A DNA stretch of 64,000 bases from DASQZT01 sp963728965 (lineage in GTDB: Bacteria; Acidobacteriota; Terriglobia; Bryobacterales; Bryobacteraceae). The position numbers were made by a program, and so were the translations under genes. Numbering within the stretch: position 1 is the first letter of the stretch; each line of letters opens with the position of its first letter. This document shows positions 1-9,153 of the stretch, piece by piece. The notes below the pieces were generated by a model. It was not told where the DNA came from. It did no database searches and worked only from the letters and a program-made list of their open reading frames with translations. The stretch lies in NCBI GenBank assembly GCA_963728965.1, contig CAVSMH010000007.1, positions 124,001 through 188,000 of the forward strand, written 5' to 3'.

Positions 1-250
1 TGCCCGACTCGTCGATCACCCCGTGCGGCAGCCCTTCCCGCAGCCGGTCGAGATCTTCGTGCCGCATCAGCGCCACCCGCACTTCGTGCGAGCCCGCCTC
101 CACGCTGTACCGCGCGAACACCCGCGCGGGTTTCTGATTCAGCGCCAGCTCCACGTAGCGCCATTCGCGGGGTGGGATTTGGTAGACCTCGTTGACCAGG
201 TCCACCCGTGTGGCGGCCGCCAGTATCCAGATCCAGGCAAAGGCTAACAT
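1..250 (-). CDS. Partial secreted protein of unknown function (N-terminus only)
   Basis: An open frame on the minus strand begins with ATG at 250 and runs off the left edge with no stop. It gives 83 residues starting MLAFAWIWILAAATRVDLV. The hydrophobic start looks like a signal peptide, so the protein is probably exported. The next stretch contains alternating polar and hydrophobic residues typical of a beta-sandwich (around RVFARYSVEAGSHEVRVAL). No family is recognised. It is divergent from the DoxX-like gene, with 61 bases between the two start codons. Confidence 0.5.
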   Translation of the reverse strand, partial: MLAFAWIWILAAATRVDLVNEVYQIPPREWRYVELALNQKPARVFARYSVEAGSHEVRVALMRHEDLDRLREGLPHGVIDESG

Positions 251-299
251 GGCAAGGGAGTACGCCGGCCGCCCGGCCCTGCGCCGCGCGGCAACGGGC

Positions 300-305
300 T
301 ACAAT
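300..305 (+). promoter_or_regulatory. -10-like hexamer giving a possible leaderless start
   Basis: TACAAT ends six bases before the ATG at 312. A -10 element here would place transcription start at or next to the start codon. No ribosome binding site precedes the ATG, which fits. No good -35 element was seen. Confidence 0.4.
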
Positions 306-311
306 ATCACC

Positions 312-1235
312 ATGAACGACAGTATGGCACAGCCGCGGGGGGGGCTCCTTCCACTGGAACTCCCCGGCTGGAAAACCGCGCTGAATTGGGTCGCCGCCGT
401 CGTAATCGCCCTGCTGTTCCTCGTCTCCGGCATCTGGAAGATTACCGATGTTCAGGCAGCCGCCGTCCGCATGGCACAGGCCAGGATTCCCGAATCCCTC
501 AGCACCGCCGCCGCCATCCTCTTCGGCGTTGCCGAAACCGTCGGCGGCGTTTTGATCCTCGTGCCCCGCTTCCGCCGCTGGGGTGCCATTCTCACCGGCC
601 TGCTGCTGGTCGCCTTCCTTGTCTACGCCGGCGTCAACTACAATGCCCTGCGCGGCGAGGATTGCAGTTGCTTTCCCTGGCTGAAGCGCGTCGTGGGCCC
701 CGGATTTTTCATCGGTGACGGACTGATGCTGTTGGCCGCCATCGCCGCCGGCGTCTGGTCAAAACGGCCCGAGAGTATGCGCAGCGCCCTGCTCGTGCTC
801 GGCGCGGTCACCGTGTTCGCCGGCGTCTCCTTTGGCGTGGTCAGCGTCTACCATACCGGCGTCCAGGCTCCCCCTGCCATTACCGTGGAATCGCGCCCCT
901 ATTCGCTGGAACACGGCCGGATCTTTCTCTACTTCTTCAATCCCGGCTGCATGCATTGCTTCGAAGCGGCCCAACGCATGGCCGCCCTGAAGTGGGGCGA
1001 TACCAAAGTGGTCGCCGTCCCGGTCGAGCAGCCCCAGTGGGCCGCTCAGTTCCTCCAAAGGACCGGATTGAAGGCGGTGGTCACCACCGACTTCGCCAAG
1101 CTTGCGCCGGTGTTCTCGTATACCGCCTACCCCTTCGGCGTCGCCCTCGAAAACGGCCGGCAGAAAGCCCCGGTCACCAAATTCGAAGGCGATGAACCGG
1201 CCGCCACCCTCCGCCAACTCGGCCTCGTGCACTGA
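312..1235 (+). CDS. DoxX/MauE-like membrane protein fused to a thioredoxin-like domain
   Basis: The 307-residue protein has an N-terminal four-helix DoxX/MauE-type membrane domain (about residues 22-150), a fifth membrane segment (about 158-180) and a C-terminal thioredoxin-like domain. The membrane domain carries a Cys118-Ser-Cys120 pair in a loop, as seen in MauE/VKOR-like redox proteins. The C-terminal domain has a Cys213-Met-His-Cys216 motif and a later Tyr-Pro that may be the cis-proline. This suggests membrane-linked thiol-disulfide exchange outside the cytoplasm; the partner is unknown. ATG at 312 was chosen because the upstream extension is low-complexity and the -10-like TACAAT sits just before it. 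It lies 16 bases upstream of the acetate-kinase-like gene. Confidence 0.75.
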   Translation: MNDSMAQPRGGLLPLELPGWKTALNWVAAVVIALLFLVSGIWKITDVQAAAVRMAQARIPESLSTAAAILFGVAETVGGVLILVPRFRRWGAILTGLLLVAFLVYAGVNYNALRGEDCSCFPWLKRVVGPGFFIGDGLMLLAAIAAGVWSKRPESMRSALLVLGAVTVFAGVSFGVVSVYHTGVQAPPAITVESRPYSLEHGRIFLYFFNPGCMHCFEAAQRMAALKWGDTKVVAVPVEQPQWAAQFLQRTGLKAVVTTDFAKLAPVFSYTAYPFGVALENGRQKAPVTKFEGDEPAATLRQLGLVH

Positions 1236-1251
1236 TCCGGAGCCTCCCCCC

Positions 1252-2358
1252 TTGAACCTGCTCATTCCCAACCTGGGCTCTACGTCGCTGAAGTACCAGG
1301 TGCTCGAGATGCCCTCCGAGACCGTCGTGGCGAAGGGCCGCCTCGAGCGCGTCGCGAACTACTCCGAAGCCATCCGGCGCATCGACACCGCCGGCGCCTC
1401 CATCCATGCCGTCGCCCTCAAAGCCGTGCATGCCGGGCCCGCTTACCGCGGCACGTTCCTGGTGGACGACGCCGTGGTCGCGGCGCTCCGCCGCTATCTG
1501 CCCGCCGCTCCCGCCCACAATGCCATCTATCTCACCGCCATTCAGGCCTTCCGCGAAGCCCTGCCGGCCGTGCCCATTGTGGCCGCGTTCGAACCCGAAT
1601 TCCACGCCACCATGCCCGAACACGCCCGTCTCTACGGAGTGCCCGCCGCGTGGCTTGAAGACGGCGTCGCCCGTTACGGCTTTCATGGCGCTTCGCACCA
1701 GTACGTCAGTGAGCGTGTCGCGGCCCTCCTGGGGCGCCAGGCAAAGCTGGTGAGCTGCCACCTCGGCGGCAGTTCCTCCATGTGCGCCGTCGATGGCGGC
1801 CGTTCGGTCGACACTACCATGGGCTTCTCGCCGCAGTCCGGACTCGAAAACGCCACCCGGCACGGCGACCTCGATGCGTTCGCCGTGCTCTATATGATGG
1901 AGCGCCACGGTTGGACCGTGGAAGAGGTCGGGCGCCAGCTTGCCACCGGCGGCGGACTGGCGGGGCTCTCCGGTGTGGCCGGCGGCGACCTGCGCGATAT
2001 CGAAACGGCCGCCGCCCGAGGCAGTCGCTGCGCCCAGTTGGCCATCGCCGTCTTTGTCTACCAGGTCCGGAAGACCATCGGAGCTTACGCCGCTGCAATG
2101 GGCGGATTGGAGGCTATCGCCTTCACCGGCGGGATCGGCGAAAACTCCCCGCGGCTCCGCGCCGGCTGCCTCGCCGGGCTGGAGTTCCTGGGCGTCCACT
2201 TGGATCCGGAAAGCAACCAGCGCGGCCAGGGCGACCGCCGGGTGTCGTCCGAAGCCTCGCCCGTGGCGGTTTTCGCGCTGGCCACCAACGAGGAGCTGAT
2301 TGTAGCCCGCCGTGCCTACCGGTGCCTTGCCACCGGGAACTCGGTCACTCCCTCCTAA
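1252..2358 (+). CDS. ackA: Acetate kinase family protein
   Basis: The 368-residue product belongs to the acetokinase family (ASKHA fold), which transfers phosphate between ATP and acetate or a related acid. The N-terminal signature appears as NLGSTSLKY, the second signature as RYGFHGASHQYV, and the glycine-rich nucleotide site as FTGGIGENSP. It is somewhat shorter than the usual roughly 400 residues, so another short-chain acyl kinase activity is possible. The likely start is TTG at 1252, preceded by GGAG; there is no in-frame ATG at the right place. No phosphotransacetylase gene lies beside it. It probably shares a transcript with the DoxX-like gene upstream. Confidence 0.8.
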   Translation: MNLLIPNLGSTSLKYQVLEMPSETVVAKGRLERVANYSEAIRRIDTAGASIHAVALKAVHAGPAYRGTFLVDDAVVAALRRYLPAAPAHNAIYLTAIQAFREALPAVPIVAAFEPEFHATMPEHARLYGVPAAWLEDGVARYGFHGASHQYVSERVAALLGRQAKLVSCHLGGSSSMCAVDGGRSVDTTMGFSPQSGLENATRHGDLDAFAVLYMMERHGWTVEEVGRQLATGGGLAGLSGVAGGDLRDIETAAARGSRCAQLAIAVFVYQVRKTIGAYAAAMGGLEAIAFTGGIGENSPRLRAGCLAGLEFLGVHLDPESNQRGQGDRRVSSEASPVAVFALATNEELIVARRAYRCLATGNSVTPS

Positions 2359-2758
2359 ACTATCGCTAAGTCTTGTCCCTGCCGTCCGTTCTGGGGTCAA
2401 TTCCGGAATCCCGATTTCCCTCCCGCCGGGCCGGCCTGTCCGCAAGTGGCCCCGCCCGCCGCGGGAGTTCGCAAGCGCACATCCGGCCGCCCCGGTACCA
2501 CCTGTGCGCCGTGGCAAATCACGCCGCCGCCGTGCGTCTGCATACATCGCTCGGGCGGCACTCCCGAAATAAAGCGCACCGGGTGGGACTTCCCGCACAT
2601 CCGTTCCCGTTTCAGACTGTAAGCTTTCCGCGCCCCACTGAGTGATTTTGGCGCGCAATGGCACCGACTCCCGCAATAGGCTATTATGTTTCAATGGGTT
2701 GCAAAGCTATACGGTGTGGTCCTAAAATTGCAAAATTTCGAACTGGAGAGGTGGGACC
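2359..2758. other. Non-coding interval of 400 bases
   Basis: No convincing gene was found between the acetate kinase and the hybrid kinase. Short frames here have low-complexity arginine and proline-rich translations. A TATTAT at 2682-2687 could be a -10 element for the kinase, but no matching -35 was seen. The last 50 bases are AT-rich compared with the surroundings and contain the kinase ribosome binding site. Confidence 0.5.
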
Positions 2759-4300
2759 TTGCCAGTACCCGATGTTCGCCCGAAGCTCCGCCCGGCCGTT
2801 AAAGTCTCGCCCGTGACGATACCTCTCGACCTTCTTCCGTTTCCCGCGGCGCTGGTCGATAGCGCTGCCATCATCGTAGCCACCAACCCCCTGTGGTCCA
2901 CAACCCACCCCGTGTTGTCCCCCGGCCAAGCTGCCTTCCTCTGGTGCGACCAGGTGCACGCAGCTGCCCCCGTGCTCCGTGACGAGTTGCGCGAGGGCAT
3001 CCGCCAGGTGCTCCGCGGCGAGCGCTCCCTGGTAGTGCAGACCTGCTCGGTCGATGAAAAGCCGTATCGCATCGCCGTCTCGCCCTGTCCTCCCGGTGCC
3101 CTCATGGTGCGCCAGGATCTGGATCCTGCCCTCGCCGGCGATGGCGATTTTCAGGCCCGCCGTATGGAAACCGTCGGCCGCCTGGTGGGCGGTGTGGCCC
3201 ACGATTTCGCCAACCTCCTCACCCTGATCGCCGGATACAGCGATATCCTGCTCAACCGCATCGGCGATCAAGATCCCCTACGCCCTGAAATTGACGAGAT
3301 CCGCAAGGCCGCCAACCGCGGCGCCCGCCTCACCGGTCAGTTGCTCGGCTTCACCCGCGGCCGCACCGGCGAACCCCGGCCGCTCGATCTCAACGTCCTC
3401 ATCGTCGATATGCAGAGCATGCTGCGCCCTATCATCGGCGAGCACGTCGACCTCCAGACTTCGCTCTCGCCCGGGCTCGCCAACGTCATGGCCGATCCCG
3501 GCCAGATGGAACAGGTCATCATGAACCTGATCCTCAACGCCCGCGATGCCATGCCCACAGGCGGTCAGATCCATATCGAGAGCGCCAATAGCGATCTCGC
3601 CGAAGCCACCGCCGGCATCCACGGGCTCCCCGCGGGCAAATACATCCTCCTCTCCATCAGCGATACCGGTCACGGCATGGATAGTGAAACCGCCGGCCGC
3701 GTGTTCCAGCCGTTTTTCACCACCAAAGATCATGACAAGGGAACCGGCCTCGGCCTCAGCACCGCCATGGGGATCGTCAAACGGTGCGGCGGCGATATCT
3801 GGGTGCGCACCGCCCCCGGCCAGGGCGCGTCTTTCACGGTGTGCCTTCCCCAGGCGCAAACCCCCCTCAGCGCCGCTCCCGCCGCCGACCCCCGCATTGA
3901 CGTCGCCGGCTGCGAAACCGTCCTCCTGGTTGAAGATGAGGAGAACGTCCGCCGCCTCCTGAATCACGTCCTCCAGAAACGCGGCTATCAGGTGCTCGAA
4001 GCCTCCGACGGCATGGAAGCCCTGCGGATTTTCGAAGAGCGCGCCGAGGAGATCCACCTCGTGATCACCGATATGGTGATGCCGCGGATGAACGGCCGCG
4101 AGCTCGGCGAACGGCTGCTGCAGGTGCGGGCCGATACCCGTATCATCTATATGTCGGGCTATACCGATGACGTGCTCATGCGCACCGGCGCCATTGGGCC
4201 CGGCATTTCGTTCCTTCAGAAACCGTTGCGTCCCGACGTGCTCGCCGCCAAGGTGCGGGAAGCGCTGGATTCGCCTCCGCGACCGTTTAACCCGCGCTAG
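2759..4300 (+). CDS. Soluble hybrid sensor histidine kinase with C-terminal receiver
   Basis: The 513-residue protein has a divergent N-terminal sensor region (about 20-125, possibly PAS-like), a HisKA domain with phospho-acceptor His148 in VAHDFANLL, an HATPase domain (N box NLILNARDAM, G boxes DTGHGMD and GTGLGL) and a C-terminal receiver domain with phospho-acceptor Asp438 in ITDMVMP. It has no membrane segment, so it senses a cytoplasmic signal. Start codon is TTG at 2759, chosen because a strong purine-rich site (GGAGAGG) precedes it. No separate output regulator is adjacent, so the downstream target is unknown. Confidence 0.85.
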   Translation: MPVPDVRPKLRPAVKVSPVTIPLDLLPFPAALVDSAAIIVATNPLWSTTHPVLSPGQAAFLWCDQVHAAAPVLRDELREGIRQVLRGERSLVVQTCSVDEKPYRIAVSPCPPGALMVRQDLDPALAGDGDFQARRMETVGRLVGGVAHDFANLLTLIAGYSDILLNRIGDQDPLRPEIDEIRKAANRGARLTGQLLGFTRGRTGEPRPLDLNVLIVDMQSMLRPIIGEHVDLQTSLSPGLANVMADPGQMEQVIMNLILNARDAMPTGGQIHIESANSDLAEATAGIHGLPAGKYILLSISDTGHGMDSETAGRVFQPFFTTKDHDKGTGLGLSTAMGIVKRCGGDIWVRTAPGQGASFTVCLPQAQTPLSAAPAADPRIDVAGCETVLLVEDEENVRRLLNHVLQKRGYQVLEASDGMEALRIFEERAEEIHLVITDMVMPRMNGRELGERLLQVRADTRIIYMSGYTDDVLMRTGAIGPGISFLQKPLRPDVLAAKVREALDSPPRPFNPR

Positions 4301-4368
4301 CGCCCCCTCGCTTGCCGCCGCTCGGCGAAGTGCCTGGAGTGTGCTGTAATAGAACCACTTACTGGGTT

Positions 4369-5397
4369 ATGCCGGATGCCGTCAAAACGCTGAAAAGAGC
4401 CTGGAAACGGCTCCACCTGCGCGCCCGCGAAATCCGCATGATCGCCCGCGGGCTCGCCTCCACCGATCACCCCATCCTGGCCCACGTCATCCCCATGCGG
4501 CGCTGCAATCTCGCCTGTGCCTACTGCAACGAGTATGACGATCACTCCAGGCCGGTGCCCCTCGATACCATGCTGGCGCGCCTCGACCGGCTGGCCGCTC
4601 TGGGTACCACTATCATCACCATCTCCGGCGGCGAGCCGCTCCTTCACCCCGATCTCGACGCCATCATCGCCCGCATTCGAGCCAACGGCATGCTCGCCGG
4701 CATGATCACCAACGGCTACCTGCTTACCGCCGACCGCGTCAAACGCCTCAACCGCGCCGGCCTCGACCACCTCCAGATCTCCATCGACAACGTCCTCCCC
4801 GACGAGGTCTCCAAGAAGAGCCTCAAGGTGCTCGACCGCAAACTCCAGGTGCTCGCGGAACATGCCATCTTTCACGTCAATATCAACTCGGTGGTGGGCG
4901 GCGGCATCCGGAATCCGCAGGATGCCCTGGTCATCGGCCGCCGCGCCATCCAGCTCGGCTTCACCTCCACAATCGGCATCATCCACGATGGCGGCGGGCA
5001 GTTGCAGCCGCTGCGCGAAGACGAGCGGGAAGTCTACGCCACCATGAAAGCCATGGGAAAGCGCAGCTACGCGCGCGTAAACTATTTTCAGGACAATATC
5101 GCCCACGGGCGCGAAAACCGCTGGCGATGCCGCGCCGGCGCCCGCTACCTGTATATCTGCGAAGACGGCCTGGTGCATTACTGTTCGCAGCAGCGCGGCT
5201 ACCCCGCCAAGCCCCTGGTCGAGTACACCGTGGAAGACATCCGCCGCGAATACCGCACCGCCAAAGCCTGCGCCCCGCGCTGCACCGTGGCGTGCGTCCA
5301 CCAGATCTCGTACATGGATTTCTGGCGAGACCCCCAGGACCTGGCGCCTTCGCCCGTAGAATCGCAGCCGGGCGAGCGGCTGGTGCAGTTGCAGTAG
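4369..5397 (+). CDS. Radical SAM protein with SPASM-like C-terminus
   Basis: The 342-residue protein contains the radical SAM cluster motif CNLACAYC near residue 44, followed by the glycine-rich SGGEPL motif. The C-terminal part holds at least six further cysteines (WRCRAG, YICEDG, HYCSQQ, then CAPRC and AC), arranged like a SPASM or twitch domain that binds auxiliary Fe-S clusters. Such enzymes modify peptides, lipids or cofactors by radical chemistry. No peptide substrate gene is visible next to it, so the substrate is unknown. ATG at 4369 is preferred over an upstream start because homologous radical SAM proteins begin with a basic helix like the one found here. Confidence 0.75.
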   Translation: MPDAVKTLKRAWKRLHLRAREIRMIARGLASTDHPILAHVIPMRRCNLACAYCNEYDDHSRPVPLDTMLARLDRLAALGTTIITISGGEPLLHPDLDAIIARIRANGMLAGMITNGYLLTADRVKRLNRAGLDHLQISIDNVLPDEVSKKSLKVLDRKLQVLAEHAIFHVNINSVVGGGIRNPQDALVIGRRAIQLGFTSTIGIIHDGGGQLQPLREDEREVYATMKAMGKRSYARVNYFQDNIAHGRENRWRCRAGARYLYICEDGLVHYCSQQRGYPAKPLVEYTVEDIRREYRTAKACAPRCTVACVHQISYMDFWRDPQDLAPSPVESQPGERLVQLQ

Positions 5398-5452
5398 CGG
5401 CCGGCACGGCCGCTGTAGGATGCCAGAATAGCTGAAAACCGCATGATCCTAC
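5397..5452 (+). terminator. Two hairpins after the radical SAM gene
   Basis: GCGGCCG at 5397-5403 pairs perfectly with CGGCCGC at 5407-5413 across a three-base loop, overlapping the last base of the stop codon. A second inverted repeat pairs GTAGGAT (5415-5421) with ATCCTAC (5446-5452). Neither is followed by a T run, so termination is possible but not certain. The rest of the interval to 5659 shows no gene. Confidence 0.4.
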
Positions 5453-5659
5453 GCTGGCCGGGAAGCAGAAGGAGCAACGGCGCTACCGGGTGATCCCATC
5501 CGCCGATCCGGTTACGGCGGTGGGAAGCGCAGACGTACCATCGGCGAACGAGGGCCCAGGACGCCTGGGTTCTGTCCGGATGGCGTCATACAGGAGCAGC
5601 CCGGCTATTTCCGTGAGTCATAGGGGTCCTGGACTGGTTTACGCCGGGTTAGCGTGGGG

Positions 5660-7621
5660 TCATGGGAGCGGTGGACCAGCGTAATACTCTGCCCGCATTT
5701 CGGAGATGAGGGCGGAGACGGCCGCGGCGTCCGAAGCATATTTCAGTAAGGCCTGGCGGACCATCTCGGCACCACCTTCGAACTCGGGCTGGACGGCGCC
5801 TGCCACACCGAGGCGGCGGAAGTCGATCAAGTCCTCGCGGCGAACGGCGCGGGCGATGACAGAGACGTTGGGGTTGAAGCTGCGGGCTCGGCCGATGGAT
5901 AGGCGGACTGTGGCTTGGTCGGGGACTGTGAGGAGGAGGACGCGCGCGGCGTCGATGCGTGCGGCCTTGAGGATTTCGTCGCCGGTAACGTCGCCCCAGA
6001 TCCCGGAGAAGCCGTCGCGTGCGAGTCCGCCGTAAACGGCATGGTTGATCTCGACGACCACGAACGGAATTCCGGCGCGGTGGAGCACTCGCGCGGCGGC
6101 GCTTCCGCTGCGGCCGTAGCCGGCGATGATCACATGATCGCGCAGAGATCCGGCGAGCGGTTCGACCGGCGCAGACGGCGCCGCGGAGGCGTGTCGGCGG
6201 CGCCACGCGCGTCCAAGCGGCAGCGCCAGCCGTGAGACGAGCGGCGAGAGGGCCATCGTGAGCACGGTGCAGGTGAGGGCAAGATCGTAGGTGGGCTTCG
6301 AGAGCATGCCGGAGGTGACGCCGGCGCGCGCGAGGACGAAGGAGAACTCGCCGATTTGGGAGAGGCCGAGTCCGATGATCCAGGGCGCCGTGTGGACATA
6401 GCCGAAGGCGCGGACGAGGAGGCCGATGAGAAGCGACTTGCCGAGAAAGGTGAGGAGAACGACGGCGGCGATGCGGCCGGCGTGGTTGATGGTGAAGGCG
6501 GGGTCGAGCAGCATCCCGACGCTGACGAAGAAGAGGAGGCCGAAGAGGTCGCGAATGGGGACCACGTCGCTTAGGGCTTGGTGGCTGAACTCCGATTCGC
6601 TGAGGACTAGGCCAGCGACGAACGCACCGAGGGCGAAGGAGAGACCGGACAGCCACGTCGCGTAGCCGACGCCGACCCCGATGGCGACAACGGAGACCAG
6701 GAAGAGTTCTCGCGAGCCCCAGGAGAGGACGAAGCGGAGGAGTTTGGGAAGGAGGCGGGTGCCCAGGAAGACGATTGCTCCAAGGAGGAGGACGGCGATT
6801 CCGATGGCCCGGCCGAGGCTGGCGAGAAGGCTGCCGGAGGCGCCGAACTGCGGGAGGATAACGAGCATCGGGACGACGGCGAGGTCCTGGACTACGAGGA
6901 GGCCGATCATAACGCGGCTGGCTAGGGTGTGGGTAACGCCGCCCGCGGAGAGCATCTTGAGGACGACGGCGGTACTGGAGACGGAGACCATCGCGCCGAA
7001 CCAGATCGCCTCGCGGGCCGGCATGCCGAACGCGGGGGCGGCGGCCGCGGCAACGAGAGAGCAGGTCAGCAGGATCTGGATCGGGCCGCCGATCAGGGCG
7101 ACGCGGCGGACGGGCTGGAGGTCGCGGAAGGAGAGCTCGAGGCCCAAGGAAAATAGGAGGAGCGCGACGCCGATCTCGGCGAAAAGCTCGATATCGTGGA
7201 CCTGAACGACAGTCGGGCCGGCGGTGTGGGGGCCGACGAGAACGCCGGCGGCGACGTAGCCGACCATGAGCGGGAGGCGAAGGGCGCGGGCGGCGAGTCC
7301 GCCGATCAGGCCCGCGAGGACGATCAGGATGAAATCAGCTGCGATGCCCAAGGTCTTTAGCGTAGCTCCAGAAGTGGCGTCGGCGAGGCGTCCGCGGTCG
7401 GAGGCACCGCCATCAAGCGGAACGGGTGTGAAGAGGGACGGCGCAGACCCGCGCTGGTGAGCATGGTCGGGGCGGTCGCCAGCGCGGCTCAGCAGAACGG
7501 TCGAAGATGGCACCGCGATGGTGCGGACCTCGATCGCGCGGTCGCCGTCGGTAACGGGCGCGGCGATCGCGACTATCGGCGTACAAAGGGACAGGACGAG
7601 CAGGACGCACTCGAGCCGCAA
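5660..7621 (-). CDS. Kef-type cation:proton antiporter with RCK (TrkA-N) domain
   Basis: The 653-residue protein is a monovalent cation:proton antiporter-2 (CPA2) family member. It begins with a hydrophobic signal-like segment and about 65 polar residues, then a roughly 12-helix exchanger core (about 90-480) and a cytoplasmic TrkA-N/RCK nucleotide-binding domain (HVIIAGYGRSG near 495). This is the KefB/KefC arrangement, used for potassium efflux and pH control. The polar N-terminal insert is unusual for the family; a later start near the first core helix is possible. Its start codon faces that of the DAHP synthase gene, 26 bases away, so the two genes are divergently transcribed from overlapping control sequence. 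Confidence 0.8.
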   Translation of the reverse strand: MRLECVLLVLSLCTPIVAIAAPVTDGDRAIEVRTIAVPSSTVLLSRAGDRPDHAHQRGSAPSLFTPVPLDGGASDRGRLADATSGATLKTLGIAADFILIVLAGLIGGLAARALRLPLMVGYVAAGVLVGPHTAGPTVVQVHDIELFAEIGVALLLFSLGLELSFRDLQPVRRVALIGGPIQILLTCSLVAAAAAPAFGMPAREAIWFGAMVSVSSTAVVLKMLSAGGVTHTLASRVMIGLLVVQDLAVVPMLVILPQFGASGSLLASLGRAIGIAVLLLGAIVFLGTRLLPKLLRFVLSWGSRELFLVSVVAIGVGVGYATWLSGLSFALGAFVAGLVLSESEFSHQALSDVVPIRDLFGLLFFVSVGMLLDPAFTINHAGRIAAVVLLTFLGKSLLIGLLVRAFGYVHTAPWIIGLGLSQIGEFSFVLARAGVTSGMLSKPTYDLALTCTVLTMALSPLVSRLALPLGRAWRRRHASAAPSAPVEPLAGSLRDHVIIAGYGRSGSAAARVLHRAGIPFVVVEINHAVYGGLARDGFSGIWGDVTGDEILKAARIDAARVLLLTVPDQATVRLSIGRARSFNPNVSVIARAVRREDLIDFRRLGVAGAVQPEFEGGAEMVRQALLKYASDAAAVSALISEMRAEYYAGPPLP

Positions 7622-7647
7622 ATGAAGGCTATCCTTGACGACTACCC

Positions 7648-9087
7648 ATGATGAATGACGACCTACAGCCGCCGGCCCGTGATACCGTGAAACTCATGCC
7701 TCTTACCCCCATGGCGGACCGCTCTCCCTGGACGCCGGATTCCTGGCGCTCCCGCCCCGCCGAGCAGCAGCCCGAATATCCCGACCCGGCGGCGCTCGAA
7801 CGCGCCCTCGCCGAGTTGCGCCGGCTGCCGCCCCTGGTCACCAGTTGGGAAATCGTCCATCTTCACGAGCAGCTCGCCGAGGCCGCCCGCGGAGCGCGCT
7901 TCGTTCTGCAAGGCGGCGCCTGCGCCGAACGCCTCGCCGATTGCGCCCCCGCGCGCATCGCCAACACCCTCAAGGTCCTCTTGCAGATGAGCCTGGTGCT
8001 GGTGGTCGGCGCCCAGCGCCCGGTCACCCGCATCGGCCGCTTCGCCGGCCAGTACGCCAAGCCGAGGTCCTCCCCACAGGAGGTCCGCAACGGCGTCCGC
8101 CTGCCGTCCTACCGCGGCGACCTGATCAACTCGCCCGAATTCACGCCCCAGGCCCGCACGCCCGATGCCCAACTGCTGCTCCGCGCCTACGAGCGCGCCT
8201 CCCTCACCCTCAACTTCATCCGCGCCCTGGTGAAAGGCGGTTTCGCCGACCTGCACCACCCCGAGTACTTTGACCTGGATTGGGTCGAGCATTCCGCCTC
8301 CGCCGACGACTACCACCACATGGCCGAAACCATCACCGACGCGCTCAGCTTCATGGAGCATGTCCTCGGCGTCCGCGCGGGTGAGACGGACCGCATCGAC
8401 TTCTTCACGGCCCACGAAGCGCTGCACCTGGGGTACGAATCGGCCCAGACCCGCCGCGTGCCGCGCCGACCCGGCTTCTTCAACCTCACCACCCATTTCC
8501 CATGGGCCGGCCTGCGCACCAACCATCCCGAGGGCGCCCATATCGAATACCTGCGCGGCATCGAAAACCCGGTGGGGGTGAAGGTCGGGCCCGGCACCAC
8601 CCCGGAGACCATCGCCCGCTGGATCGAGCTCCTCGACCCGGCGCGCCAGCCCGGCCGCCTCACCCTGATTCACCGCTTCGGCGCCTCCTGCATCGCCGAC
8701 GCGCTCCCGCCCCTGATTGAAGCGGCGCGTGCCGAGGGCGCCCGCCTCGTCTGGATCTGCGACCCCATGCACGGCAATACCCGCACCACCGCCGCCGGCG
8801 TCAAGACCCGCTACTTTAAGGATATTTGCAGCGAGGTGGACCAGGCGTTCGAAATCCACCATGCCCTGGGCCAGCGGCTGGGCGGCGTTCATATCGAACT
8901 GACCGGCGAAAACGTCACCGAGTGCATCGGCGGCGCGCGTGGACCGGCCGAGGCCGACCTTGGCCGCGCGTACGAATCCGAAGTCGATCCGCGGCTGAAT
9001 TACGAGCAGTCGCTCGAGCTGGGATTCCTCATCGCCCGCCGCATGAAGAACGAATCGCGCGACATCCCGCCGGCCGTCAACCCCTGA
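7648..9087 (+). CDS. 3-deoxy-7-phosphoheptulonate synthase, class II
   Basis: This 479-residue protein matches class II (plant/mycobacterial type) DAHP synthase, which condenses phosphoenolpyruvate and erythrose 4-phosphate in the first step of the shikimate pathway. Seen motifs include WTPDSWRSRPA near the N-terminus, LQGGACAE, RIGRFAGQYAKPRS, the GPGTTPE substrate loop and ICDPMHGNT, which are hallmarks of the class. The start is uncertain: ATGs at 7648, 7696 and 7711 are all in frame, and none has a strong ribosome binding site; the conserved part starts just after 7711. It heads a same-strand series with the ROK-like kinase and the deacetylase. Confidence 0.88.
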   Translation: MMNDDLQPPARDTVKLMPLTPMADRSPWTPDSWRSRPAEQQPEYPDPAALERALAELRRLPPLVTSWEIVHLHEQLAEAARGARFVLQGGACAERLADCAPARIANTLKVLLQMSLVLVVGAQRPVTRIGRFAGQYAKPRSSPQEVRNGVRLPSYRGDLINSPEFTPQARTPDAQLLLRAYERASLTLNFIRALVKGGFADLHHPEYFDLDWVEHSASADDYHHMAETITDALSFMEHVLGVRAGETDRIDFFTAHEALHLGYESAQTRRVPRRPGFFNLTTHFPWAGLRTNHPEGAHIEYLRGIENPVGVKVGPGTTPETIARWIELLDPARQPGRLTLIHRFGASCIADALPPLIEAARAEGARLVWICDPMHGNTRTTAAGVKTRYFKDICSEVDQAFEIHHALGQRLGGVHIELTGENVTECIGGARGPAEADLGRAYESEVDPRLNYEQSLELGFLIARRMKNESRDIPPAVNP

Positions 9088-9153
9088 GCCGGCGATGGCC
9101 GGTTGGGGCGGGTGCTGCGCCGCGGGCTTGCGGCTACCATAGAGGATCACACT

